Assembly (NCBI RefSeq): GCF_016748675.1
Contig: NZ_CP051534.1
Span: forward strand, 1,054,001 to 1,118,000
Length of the DNA stretch: 64,000 bases
DNA from: Helicobacter pylori
GTDB lineage: Bacteria > Campylobacterota > Campylobacteria > Campylobacterales > Helicobacteraceae
Direction: 5' to 3'
The position numbers were made by a program, and so were the translations under genes. This document shows, piece by piece, positions 54,487 to 63,145 of this stretch (the stretch's first letter is position 1; every line of letters starts with the position of its first letter). The notes beneath the pieces are model-generated. The model was not told where the DNA came from and searched no databases. It saw only the letters and a list, made by a program, of their open reading frames with translations.

Positions 54487-55239
54487 ATGGCGCACATTTT
54501 AGTTAGCGGGGCGACTTCAGGGTTTGGGTTAGAAATCGCTAAGGCGTTTTTACAAAAAAACCATGTGGTTTTTGGCACAGGGAGGCGGCAAGAGAATTTA
54601 CAAAAATTGCAGCTCGCTTATCCCAAGCGTTTCATTCCCCTGTGTTTTGATCTTCAAAACAAGCTTGAAACTAAGCGGGCGATAGAGGCTATTTTTTCCA
54701 TGACGGATCGCATTGACGCTCTGATCAATAACGCCGGCTTAGCGCTAGGCTTAAACAAGGCTTATGAATGCGAGTTAGACGACTGGGAAATCATGATAGA
54801 CACGAATATCAGGGGGTTGTTGTATCTCACTCGTTTGATCTTGCCCTCTATGATAGAGCATGACCAAGGGACTATCATCAATCTTGGTTCTATCGCTGGC
54901 ACTTACCCCTATCCCGGCGGGAATGTCTATGGAGCGAGCAAGGCGTTTGTGAAGCAATTTTCTTTAAATTTGCGAGCGGATTTGGCTGGCACTAACATTA
55001 GAGTGAGCAATGTTGAACCCGGTTTGTGCGGCGAAACCGAATTCAGCATGGTGCGTTTTAAGGGCGATAAAATCAAAGCCCAATCCGTCTATGAAAACAC
55101 CCTTTACCTCAAGCCACAAGATATTGCTAACATTGTGCTATGGATTTACGAACAACCCTCGCATGTCAATATCAACCGCATAGAAATCATGCCCACAAGC
55201 CAAACTTTCGCTCCCCTACCCACCCATAAAAGCCCTTAA
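54487..55239 (+). CDS. Short-chain dehydrogenase/reductase
   Basis: A 250-residue classical SDR (HP0357 type). NAD(P) loop GATSGFGLEIAKAF, structural NNAG in ALINNAGLALG, catalytic Ser in NLGSIAGTYPYPGG and Tyr-Lys in VYGASKAFVKQF. It resembles YdfG-type NADP-dependent serine/3-hydroxy acid dehydrogenases (VEPGLCGETEFS), but the substrate is not certain. The 234 bases after it up to hcpC are AT-rich with C-rich patches and no gene, and this is where the reference-strain gene order breaks. Confidence 0.88.
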   Translation: MAHILVSGATSGFGLEIAKAFLQKNHVVFGTGRRQENLQKLQLAYPKRFIPLCFDLQNKLETKRAIEAIFSMTDRIDALINNAGLALGLNKAYECELDDWEIMIDTNIRGLLYLTRLILPSMIEHDQGTIINLGSIAGTYPYPGGNVYGASKAFVKQFSLNLRADLAGTNIRVSNVEPGLCGETEFSMVRFKGDKIKAQSVYENTLYLKPQDIANIVLWIYEQPSHVNINRIEIMPTSQTFAPLPTHKSP

Positions 55240-55473
55240 GGGGTTTTAAATAAAGGCTTTGTTTTAGTTAAATACTTAAGGTTTTTTTAAACTTTAACGA
55301 CTCTTTAAGTTTTAAAAAAAAAGAATTTTGGTTGCTTTATTTTAAACTCATTATTAAGGGGATAGAAAGTATTTTGAAATTATTCTCCCCTACTCCCCTA
55401 AAACCTCCTTTTAAAATCCCCTAACCCCCTAAAATTTCGCTTTTTAAAGCCATTCAATCAAGCCTTATTCAAA

Positions 55474-56346
55474 CTAAACTTTGATTTTAAGCTGCTTGAG
55501 AATATCGCATGCCCCTTTAGCGCCTAATTTACAGCCTTTTTTAAAGTTTTCTATGGCTTGCTTTTCATTCCTTGTTACGCCTTCGCCATTGTATTGCATA
55601 GCCCCTAAATTGAAACACCCTCCGCCATTTTCCAATTCGCATGCCTTAGAATAACGAGCGAGAGCCTCTTTAAAATTCTTCGCCACGCCTTCGCCATGAT
55701 GATACATGTTCCCTGCGTTAAAGCACCCTGGGCTGTCTTTTAAGTCGCAAGCTTTATCATACGAAGCGAGCGCTTTTTTCAAATCTTTAGGCGTACCTCT
55801 ACCTGCATCATACAAGCTCCCTAGTATCGTGCAGCCATCGCCATCGTTCAAATCGCATGCTTTAGTGAAATATTCCACCGCTTTTTTAAAATCCCTAGTA
55901 ACCACTTTACCATCATGATAAATCCCCCCTAAGCTCGCGCACCCTTCAGCGTATTTCAAATCGCACGCTTTAGAGTAGTATTGTAAGGCTTTGTTGGTGT
56001 TTTGGGACACGCCTTGCCCGCTGTAATATAAATTCCCTAGCAAATGACACCCATTGCTGTAATTTAAATCGCAAGCCTTAGCGTAAAAGGAGGCGGCTTT
56101 TTTCAAATTTTTTTCCACCCCATGCCCTTGATAATAAAGCACCCCTAAATTAAAACACCCGCTATTTTCTTTCAAATCGCAAGCTTTTTCAAAATATTTC
56201 TTAGCCTGAGTGAAATCCTGCTCTTTGTAGCTCTTTGCCCCCAAACCGACAAGCTCTTTAGGGTCTTGCTCTGCCATTAGCCCCCTTAAACACAACGCAC
56301 CCAAACACAAAACCCTAAAAAGGGATTTTTTGACATTTCCTAACAT
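55474..56346 (-). CDS. hcpC: Helicobacter cysteine-rich protein C (Sel1-like repeat protein)
   Basis: A 290-residue secreted protein. The signal peptide is at residues 1-25 ([18 protein letters not shown]). It then has seven Sel1-like repeats of about 36 residues, each with a C-x7-C pair such as [10 protein letters not shown], whose disulfides staple the helix pairs. I chose ATG 56346 with AAGGAGA 7 nt upstream; a frame from 56391 adds 15 poorly fitting residues. HcpC (HP1098) is known as a secreted SLR protein bound by host proteins; the beta-lactamase label of the family is weak. Its promoter is a good TATAAT at 56372. Confidence 0.93.
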   Translation of the reverse strand: MLGNVKKSLFRVLCLGALCLRGLMAEQDPKELVGLGAKSYKEQDFTQAKKYFEKACDLKENSGCFNLGVLYYQGHGVEKNLKKAASFYAKACDLNYSNGCHLLGNLYYSGQGVSQNTNKALQYYSKACDLKYAEGCASLGGIYHDGKVVTRDFKKAVEYFTKACDLNDGDGCTILGSLYDAGRGTPKDLKKALASYDKACDLKDSPGCFNAGNMYHHGEGVAKNFKEALARYSKACELENGGGCFNLGAMQYNGEGVTRNEKQAIENFKKGCKLGAKGACDILKQLKIKV

Positions 56347-56371
56347 GATGTATCTCCTTATTAAAAATTTT

Positions 56372-56377
56372 ATTATA
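56372..56377 (-). promoter_or_regulatory. -10 box of hcpC
   Basis: TATAAT on the minus strand, 26 nt upstream of the ATG, in a typical A/T-rich context. Confidence 0.6.
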
Positions 56378-56429
56378 GTGTTATTAAGCAAACATTAAAC
56401 CACACTCCCCTATTCTTTTAAACATTATT

Positions 56430-57056
56430 TTAAATGTTGGCTAACGCCCGCTTGCAAATTTCTGTGATCTTATCCCACTCTTTGTTTTGAATTAAATCTT
56501 TAGGGGTAAGCCAACTCCCCCCCACGCACAAAACATTTTCTAAATTCAAATAAGAACGCATGTTATCTGCACTAATCCCCCCAGTGGGACAAAATTTCAC
56601 CCCTTTAAAAGGGCCGTTAAAAGCGTTTAAAAGCTTAACGCCCCCGCAATACTCTGCCGGGAAAAATTTCAAAGCGTGATAGCCCAATTCTAAAGCTTGC
56701 ATGACTTCACTACTGCTAGAAACCCCTGGTATTAAAGGCATGCCTTTTTTCTTTGCGTGTTCTAAAAGGCTAGGCGTAAGACCCGGGCTAATCAAAAACT
56801 CTGCCCCTCTATTTTGCGCTTGCTCTAATTGAGTAAGGTTTAGGATCGTGCCAGCGCCCACGCGCATTTTTGGCACATTCTTAGCGATAAGCTCTATGGT
56901 CTCTAAAGCGCAACTGGAGCGCAAAGTAACTTCTATGATTGGAATACCCCCCTCTATCAGGCTTTGCGCTAAAGGCACAGCATCTTTTATATCCTCAACC
57001 ACCACCACAGGGACAATGGGGCTAATTTGTAAAATCTCTATTATTTTATCTTGCAT
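56430..57056 (-). CDS. eda: 2-keto-3-deoxy-6-phosphogluconate aldolase
   Basis: A 208-residue KDPG/KHG aldolase that cleaves KDPG to pyruvate and glyceraldehyde-3-phosphate, ending the Entner-Doudoroff pathway. The Schiff-base lysine is in ALKFFPAEYCGG, the catalytic glutamate in IIEVTLRSSCA, and the phosphate site in CPTGGISADN. RVGAGTILN is another family string. It follows edd by 10 bp on the same strand. Confidence 0.96.
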   Translation of the reverse strand: MQDKIIEILQISPIVPVVVVEDIKDAVPLAQSLIEGGIPIIEVTLRSSCALETIELIAKNVPKMRVGAGTILNLTQLEQAQNRGAEFLISPGLTPSLLEHAKKKGMPLIPGVSSSSEVMQALELGYHALKFFPAEYCGGVKLLNAFNGPFKGVKFCPTGGISADNMRSYLNLENVLCVGGSWLTPKDLIQNKEWDKITEICKRALANI

Positions 57057-57066
57057 TTTATCTCCT

Positions 57067-58893
57067 TTATACCTTTATGCCAAAACTCATGCCACCCTCT
57101 TCAGCGGTATTGGCATTCAATCTCAAACTCGTAAACAATTCCCTACCCAGCCCAAAAGTAGGCTTTTCTAAATTTTCTAAGGTTTCTAAAAACAAAGGGT
57201 TGATGCCTCTCTTTTCAAAATCCTTTTCAAGCACATTCAAAGCGTTATTAGGAGCGTCTAATTCTATCCAATCGCCATCTTTAATCTTAATGATCGCCCC
57301 GTTTAACGCTCCCTCAGGGCTTAAATGGATCGCGCTAGGCACTTTCCCGCTCGCCCCGCTCATGCGCCCATCCGTAACCAGCGCAACCTTATAGCCCATA
57401 TCCTGCAAAGCCCCTAAATTCGTGGTGAGTTTGTGCAATTCTGGCATGCCATTAGACTTAGGTCCTTGGAAAGGCAAGACCGCCACAAAGTCCCTTTCTA
57501 ATTCTTTATTTTTAAAGCGTTCTAAAAATTCGCTTTGGGTTTTAAAAACAATCGCTCTGGCCTTGACTTTCCTATGCTCATCTTTAATGGCTGAGATTTT
57601 AATCACGGCCCGCCCTAAATTACCCTTTAAAATTTTAAGCCCCCCATTAGCGGCAAAAGGATCGCTAACAGGGCGTAAAATATCCGTATTCAGGCTATGA
57701 TTGATGGCGTCTTTATACACCAATTGGTCGTTTTCTAAAAAGGGGGTTTTGGTGTAATTTTGCATGCCTTTTTGCGTTTCTGTATCCATAATGGTATGCG
57801 TGTCCTCAAATAAAAGCCCCTCTTTTAACAATTCCTTGATCACAAACGCTAAACCCCCACACGCTTCAAAAGCGTTCACATCAGCCGATCCGTTAGGATA
57901 GACTTTAGCTAAAAGGGGTATGAGATTAGAAACGGCGTCAAAATCATCCCAATTGAGAATCACCCCGCAAGATCTAGCGATAGCGATCAAATGCAAAGTG
58001 TGGTTAGTAGAACCTCCGGTTGCCATTAAGCCTATAAGAGCGTTAAGAATGCTTTTTTCATCAATGAGTTTGGCTAAAGGCAGGACTTTCCCGCTCGCTA
58101 ATCTTTTCGCACTCTCTTCTACTAAAACCTTCCGTAAGGGGTTGTTAGGGTTAATAAAGCTAGAATTAGCCACATGCAACCCCATAAACTCCATCATCAT
58201 TTGATTAGAATTAGCCGTGCCATAAAAAGTGCAAGTGCCCACATCATGATAGCTTTGCATTTCCACTTTTAAAAGCTCTTCTCTGTTGATTTTTCCTAGA
58301 GCAAAATCTTGGCGCGCTTTGGCTTTTTTATAATTTTCTATCCCGCTCACCATAGGCCCGCTTGGCACAAACACGCTCGCTAAATTCCCAAAACTTAACG
58401 CTCCTATGAGCAAGCCTGGCACGATTTTATCGCACACGCCTAAAAAAAACGCCCCGTCAAAAACATTATGGCTTAACCCTACGGCGGTGCTTAAAGCGAT
58501 CACATCTCTACTGAATAAGCTCAATTCCATGCCCTCATAACCCTGCGTGATACCATCACACATCGCTGGCACGCCACTAGCGACGCTCGCATAAGCGTTA
58601 TGCTCTTGCAACTCTTTTTTAATCCAGTCAGGGTAATTTTTAAAAGGTTGGTGGGCTGAAAGCATGTCGTTATAAGCGGTGATAATCGCAAAATGCTTTC
58701 TTTTATGCGAACCTAAAGGCATTTTTAAATGCTCTGGCATGCTCGCTGTAACATGCGCAATATTCGCACAACCCAAGCTCTCAACCTTGGGCTGGTTTTT
58801 AGGGTTAAAGATATTTTCTAAATAAAGTTCTCTGGTTTTTTTGCTACGCTCTGTAATTTTTTCTTTGATTTGTTCTAAAGAATGCTTAGGCAT
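57067..58893 (-). CDS. edd: 6-phosphogluconate dehydratase
   Basis: A 608-residue Fe-S dehydratase (IlvD/Edd family) that makes KDPG from 6-phosphogluconate. The cluster cysteines are in GVPAMCDGITQG, LGVCDKIVPG and GTCTFYGTANSNQMMMEFMG. GRMSGASGKVPSAIHLSPE is the C-terminal family signature. ATG 58893 has AAGGGG about 6 nt upstream; an in-frame GTG at 58899 is less likely. Pairing with eda and the divergent zwf-pgl-glk genes shows a complete glucose to KDPG route. Confidence 0.96.
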   Translation of the reverse strand: MPKHSLEQIKEKITERSKKTRELYLENIFNPKNQPKVESLGCANIAHVTASMPEHLKMPLGSHKRKHFAIITAYNDMLSAHQPFKNYPDWIKKELQEHNAYASVASGVPAMCDGITQGYEGMELSLFSRDVIALSTAVGLSHNVFDGAFFLGVCDKIVPGLLIGALSFGNLASVFVPSGPMVSGIENYKKAKARQDFALGKINREELLKVEMQSYHDVGTCTFYGTANSNQMMMEFMGLHVANSSFINPNNPLRKVLVEESAKRLASGKVLPLAKLIDEKSILNALIGLMATGGSTNHTLHLIAIARSCGVILNWDDFDAVSNLIPLLAKVYPNGSADVNAFEACGGLAFVIKELLKEGLLFEDTHTIMDTETQKGMQNYTKTPFLENDQLVYKDAINHSLNTDILRPVSDPFAANGGLKILKGNLGRAVIKISAIKDEHRKVKARAIVFKTQSEFLERFKNKELERDFVAVLPFQGPKSNGMPELHKLTTNLGALQDMGYKVALVTDGRMSGASGKVPSAIHLSPEGALNGAIIKIKDGDWIELDAPNNALNVLEKDFEKRGINPLFLETLENLEKPTFGLGRELFTSLRLNANTAEEGGMSFGIKV

Positions 58894-58920
58894 GAACACC
58901 CCTTCAATTAAGATTTAATA

Positions 58921-58926
58921 TATAAT
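58921..58926 (+). promoter_or_regulatory. Candidate -10 box for zwf
   Basis: TATAAT in the 65-bp edd-zwf divergent gap, 33 nt before the zwf ATG. The flanking AT-rich repeats also resemble a -10 box on the minus strand for edd. Confidence 0.5.
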
Positions 58927-58958
58927 AATAACTTAAAAACACTCTAAAAGGGTTATTG

Positions 58959-60236
58959 ATGTTGGATTTTGATTTGGTTCTTTTTGGTGCGACTGGGGAT
59001 TTGGCCATGCGAAAGCTCTTTGTTTCGCTCTATGAAATTTATACCCATTATGGTTTTAAAAAAGATTCTAGGATTATTGCATCTGGGCGTAAGGAGCTAT
59101 CCAATGAAGAGTTTTTAATGCTTCTTTGTGAAAAAACGCAACTGCATTCAAGAGAAAAGGGTAAGGAATTTTTAGCCCATATCAGTTATTTGCGTGTCCG
59201 TTTGGATAACCCTAAAGACTTTGAAGAATTGAGTAAAATCGCTACAAAAAATAAGCCCTTGATCTTCTACTTTTCTATCTCCCCTAGTTTTTTTGCAACG
59301 ACCGCTCAAAATTTAGCCAAAAACGCGCTCAATCACGCTAACACTCGTTTGATTTTAGAAAAACCTTTAGGGCATGATTTAAAGACTTGTCAAGAGATTT
59401 TTCAAAGCATTAGCGCTTTTTTTAAAGAAGAACAAATCTTTAGAATCGATCATTATTTAGGGAAAAAGGGCGTTCAAAATATCCTTGAATTGCGCCTAAA
59501 TAACCCTATCTTAAACATTTTATGGGATCAAATCAGTGCGGTTGAAATCTGCGTGTATGAGACTTTAGGGGTGGAAGAAAGAGGCGAATTTTACGATAAA
59601 ATCGGGGCTTTAAGGGATATGGTTCAAAACCATCTCTTGCAAGTTTTATCCCTTATCGCTACAGATTTACCCAACGATTTAAAAGATTTAAGGAAAGAAA
59701 AAATCAAAGTTTTAAAAACCTTACAACCCCCCAAAGATTTCAAAAAACAGGTTATTCGGGCCCAATATCAAGGCTATAGAGATGAAAATAAGGTTAATAA
59801 AGAGAGCCAGACAGAAACTTTTGTCGCTATTAAAGCCTTTTTGGATACGCCCAAATTTAAAGGCGTGCCTTTCTATCTTAAGCATGCTAAAAAAATGCCC
59901 CGCAATCAAGCGAGCGTGAAAATCCATTTTAACGCAGTCAATACGCTAGAATTTTTCCTCTCTCAAGATAAAATCACCCTCACCCTAAAAGATCATCAAA
60001 ACCCCCTTATTTTAGAAACCCACAACGAACAAGAATTTTTACAGCCCTACGCTAAGTTGCTCTATGATGCGATACAAAATAACCACAATAATTTCGCCCA
60101 CCAGTTGGAATTAGAAGCGTCATGGGTTTTTATTGACACGCTCATAGAGGGTTTTATGAATAACGCCACGCCCTTATATTCCTATGAAAGCCATAATCTC
60201 AACGAATCAGAATTTTTAAAACCACTCTATCAATAA
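58959..60236 (+). CDS. zwf: Glucose-6-phosphate 1-dehydrogenase
   Basis: A 425-residue G6PD that oxidises glucose-6-phosphate to 6-phosphogluconolactone with NADP. The NADP loop is VLFGATGDLAMRKL, and the active-site signature is FRIDHYLGKKGVQNILELR. EKPLGHDLKTCQ is another family string. It is about 65 residues shorter than E. coli Zwf, mostly in the C-terminal part; a length of about 425 is what I recall for H. pylori. ATG 58959 with AAAGGG 6 nt upstream is preferred over the TTG at 58956. Confidence 0.95.
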   Translation: MLDFDLVLFGATGDLAMRKLFVSLYEIYTHYGFKKDSRIIASGRKELSNEEFLMLLCEKTQLHSREKGKEFLAHISYLRVRLDNPKDFEELSKIATKNKPLIFYFSISPSFFATTAQNLAKNALNHANTRLILEKPLGHDLKTCQEIFQSISAFFKEEQIFRIDHYLGKKGVQNILELRLNNPILNILWDQISAVEICVYETLGVEERGEFYDKIGALRDMVQNHLLQVLSLIATDLPNDLKDLRKEKIKVLKTLQPPKDFKKQVIRAQYQGYRDENKVNKESQTETFVAIKAFLDTPKFKGVPFYLKHAKKMPRNQASVKIHFNAVNTLEFFLSQDKITLTLKDHQNPLILETHNEQEFLQPYAKLLYDAIQNNHNNFAHQLELEASWVFIDTLIEGFMNNATPLYSYESHNLNESEFLKPLYQ

Positions 60237-60246
60237 AAGGGATTTC

Positions 60247-60930
60247 ATGGGTTATCAATTGTTTGAATTTGAAAATTTAGAAGATTGCCACAGGGCTTTA
60301 ATAGAGCGTTTTAAAGAATTTTTTAACGCCGCCTTAAAAAAGCATCATCAAGTTTCTATCGCTTTTTCTGGGGGCCGTTCGCCCATTAGTTTGTTGCAAA
60401 AATTGAGCGTTTTGGATCTCAAATGGCATGAGTGTTTAATCAGTTTGGTAGATGAACGCATTGTAGAGACTAGCCATGATGATAGCAACACCAAATTATT
60501 GCATGACTACTTGTTGCAAAATAACGCCTTAAAAGCTTCTTTCACCCCGCTTTTGCCTAAAAAGATTTCTGGCGATACAAACGAACTTTTAGATTTTGCT
60601 AACCAGCATTTCAAACAGCCCCATTTAGCCATTTTGGGCATGGGGACTGACGGGCATACGGCTAGCCTTTTTCCTGAAACGAGCGCTTTTTTAAACGAGG
60701 AAAAAGAAAATATCGTTTTGACTAAGCCAATTAACGCTCCTTATGAACGCTTAAGCATGTCTATCAACGCCTTAGAAAATTGCGAAAAACTTTTCTTAAG
60801 CATTAGTGGGGTAGAAAAAAGGGAGGTTTTAGAAAAAGCTTTAAAAGAAAGCGCTCCCTATTCTCTGCCGATCGCTCGGATTTTACATTCTAAAAAAGTT
60901 ACCACGGAGGTGTTTTATGCCAAAAACTGA
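60247..60930 (+). CDS. pgl: 6-phosphogluconolactonase (DevB type)
   Basis: A 227-residue lactonase of the NagB/DevB fold that hydrolyses 6-phosphogluconolactone to 6-phosphogluconate. Family motifs are [31 protein letters not shown] and [15 protein letters not shown]. It lies between zwf, 10 bp upstream, and glk, with a 14-bp overlap, so the three steps from glucose to gluconate-6-phosphate are co-expressed. Confidence 0.95.
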   Translation: MGYQLFEFENLEDCHRALIERFKEFFNAALKKHHQVSIAFSGGRSPISLLQKLSVLDLKWHECLISLVDERIVETSHDDSNTKLLHDYLLQNNALKASFTPLLPKKISGDTNELLDFANQHFKQPHLAILGMGTDGHTASLFPETSAFLNEEKENIVLTKPINAPYERLSMSINALENCEKLFLSISGVEKREVLEKALKESAPYSLPIARILHSKKVTTEVFYAKN

Positions 60931-61927
60931 AACTTACCCAAGACTATTAGCCGATATTGGTGGCACGAACGCGCGCTTTGGTTTGGAAGTCGCCCCACGA
61001 CAGATTGAATGCGTTGAAGTCTTGAGATGCGAAGATTTTGAGAGCTTGAGCGATGCGGTGCGGTTTTACCTTTCTAAATGCAAAGAAAGCCTTAAACTGC
61101 ACCCTATTTATGGCTCTTTTGCTGTGGCTACGCCCATTATGGGGGATTTTGTCCAAATGACTAACAACCATTGGACTTTTTCTATTGAAACGACACGGCA
61201 ATGTTTGAATTTAAAAAAACTGCTTGTCATCAATGATTTTGTCGCGCAAGCCTATGCCATTAGCGCGATGCAAGAAAACGATCTGGCTCAAATAGGCGGG
61301 ATTAAGTGCGAGATCAACGCCCCTAAAGCGATTTTAGGGCCAGGAACCGGGCTTGGGGTAAGCACTCTTATCCAAAACAGCGATGGCTCTTTGAAAGTCT
61401 TGCCCGGCGAAGGGGGGCATGTGAGCTTTGCCCCTTTTGATGATTTAGAAATTTTAGTGTGGCAATACGCCCGCTCTAAATTCAACCATGTGAGCGCGGA
61501 AAGGTTTTTGAGTGGGAGCGGTTTGGTGTTAATTTATGAAGCCCTGTCTAAACGCAAAGGCTTAGAAAAAGTGGCGAAGTTAAGCAAGGCTGAATTAACC
61601 CCACAAATCATTAGCGAACGCGCTTTGAACGGGGATTACCCCATATGCCGATTGACCTTGGACACTTTTTGCTCCATGCTAGGCACGCTCGCTGCTGATG
61701 TGGCTCTCACTTTGGGGGCTAGAGGTGGGGTGTATTTGTGTGGGGGGATTATCCCACGATTCATTGATTATTTTAAAACTTCGCCCTTTAGGGTGCGCTT
61801 TGAAACGAAAGGGCGCATGGGAGCGTTTCTCGCTTCTATCCCTGTGCATGTCGTGATGAAAAAAACTCCAGGACTTGATGGGGCGGGCATTGCGTTAGAG
61901 AATTATTTACTGCATGATAAGATATAG
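60917..61927 (+). CDS. glk: Glucokinase
   Basis: A 336-residue glucokinase of the E. coli Glk type that phosphorylates cytoplasmic glucose with ATP. The phosphate loop is [15 protein letters not shown]. The conserved glucose-binding segment is [24 protein letters not shown] is phosphate loop 2, and [12 protein letters not shown] holds sugar-binding residues. With zwf and pgl it feeds the Entner-Doudoroff route; H. pylori lacks a glucose PTS and imports free glucose. Confidence 0.95.
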   Translation: MPKTETYPRLLADIGGTNARFGLEVAPRQIECVEVLRCEDFESLSDAVRFYLSKCKESLKLHPIYGSFAVATPIMGDFVQMTNNHWTFSIETTRQCLNLKKLLVINDFVAQAYAISAMQENDLAQIGGIKCEINAPKAILGPGTGLGVSTLIQNSDGSLKVLPGEGGHVSFAPFDDLEILVWQYARSKFNHVSAERFLSGSGLVLIYEALSKRKGLEKVAKLSKAELTPQIISERALNGDYPICRLTLDTFCSMLGTLAADVALTLGARGGVYLCGGIIPRFIDYFKTSPFRVRFETKGRMGAFLASIPVHVVMKKTPGLDGAGIALENYLLHDKI

Positions 61928-62051
61928 CAGCGTTAAAATAGAAGCGGCTTATACAAGGGGTGTGTTTGAGCGTGCCAAACAACGATACCATATAACCAAC
62001 AATTATAAAATTAGTTAAACCTATAAAAACATAAGCAAACCATAAAAACGA

Positions 62052-62057
62052 TACAAT
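62052..62057 (+). promoter_or_regulatory. -10 box of the alcohol dehydrogenase gene
   Basis: TACAAT in CGATACAATAGC, 30 nt before the ATG, followed by AAGGAG at 62077-62082. The 160-bp gap after glk holds nothing else I can support. Confidence 0.6.
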
Positions 62058-62087
62058 AGCGGTATTTTAATCAAACAAGGAGTTTTA

Positions 62088-63134
62088 ATGAGAGTTCCAT
62101 CTAAAGGTTTTGCTATTTTTTCTAAAGACGGGCATTTCAAACCCCATGATTTTAGCCGCCATGCTGTAGGCCCTAAAGATGTGTTGATTGACATTCTTTA
62201 TGCAGGGATTTGCCATAGCGATGTTCATAGCGCTTATAGCGAATGGAGAGAAGGCATTTACCCTATGGTTCCTGGGCATGAAATTGCTGGGGTCATCAAA
62301 GAAGTGGGTAAGGAAGTTAAGAAATTTAAGGTTGGCGATGTGGTGGGCGTGGGCTGTTTTGTCAATTCATGCAAAGCGTGTAAGCCCTGTAAAGAACACC
62401 AAGAGCAATTTTGTGCCAAAGTGGTATTTACTTATGATTGTTTGGATTCTTTCCATGGCAACGAACCCCACATGGGCGGTTACTCTAATAATATTGTCGT
62501 GGATGAAAACTATGTGATTAGCGTGGGTAAAAACGCTCCTTTAGAAAAAGTAGCCCCCTTGCTTTGCGCGGGCATCACCACTTATTCGCCCTTAAAATTT
62601 TCTAAGGTTACTGAAGGCACAAAAGTGGGTGTCGCTGGGTTTGGCGGGCTAGGAAGCATGGCGGTCAAATACGCTGTGGCTATGGGGGCTGAAGTGAGCG
62701 TTTTTGCAAGAAACGAACACAAAAAGCAGGATGCTTTAAGCATGGGGGTCAAACATTTCTACACGGACCCCAAACAATGCAAAGAGGAATTGGACTTTAT
62801 CATTTCAACCATTCCTACCCATTATGATTTAAAAGACTACCTCAAGCTCTTAACTTATAGTGGCGAATTAGCCCTTGTGGGACTCCCCCCTGTAGAAATC
62901 GCTCCAGCGCTTAGCGTTTTTGATTTTATCTATTTAAGCAATCGCAAGGTTTATGGCTCATTGATTGGGGGCATTAAAGAAACCCAAGAGATGATGGATT
63001 TTTCTATCAAACACAATATTTACCCTGAAATAGATTTGATCTTAGGCAAGGATATTGACACCGCTTATCACAACCTAACCCATGGGAAAGCGAAATTCCG
63101 CTATGTGATTGATATGAAAAAATCGTTTGATTAA
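62088..63134 (+). CDS. Zinc-dependent alcohol dehydrogenase, cinnamyl alcohol dehydrogenase type
   Basis: A 348-residue medium-chain dehydrogenase (HP1104). Catalytic zinc ligands: Cys in AGICHSDVHS and His-Glu in VPGHEIAGV. The structural zinc site has four cysteines in NSCKACKPCKEHQEQFC. The NADP-binding loop is VAGFGGLGSMAVKYA. The protein has been described as an NADP-dependent aldehyde reductase with cinnamyl alcohol dehydrogenase-like activity and some dismutase action. RBS AAGGAG. It is convergent with the glycosyltransferase, whose stop is 11 bp away. Confidence 0.92.
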   Translation: MRVPSKGFAIFSKDGHFKPHDFSRHAVGPKDVLIDILYAGICHSDVHSAYSEWREGIYPMVPGHEIAGVIKEVGKEVKKFKVGDVVGVGCFVNSCKACKPCKEHQEQFCAKVVFTYDCLDSFHGNEPHMGGYSNNIVVDENYVISVGKNAPLEKVAPLLCAGITTYSPLKFSKVTEGTKVGVAGFGGLGSMAVKYAVAMGAEVSVFARNEHKKQDALSMGVKHFYTDPKQCKEELDFIISTIPTHYDLKDYLKLLTYSGELALVGLPPVEIAPALSVFDFIYLSNRKVYGSLIGGIKETQEMMDFSIKHNIYPEIDLILGKDIDTAYHNLTHGKAKFRYVIDMKKSFD

Positions 63135-63145
63135 AAGCTTTGGCT

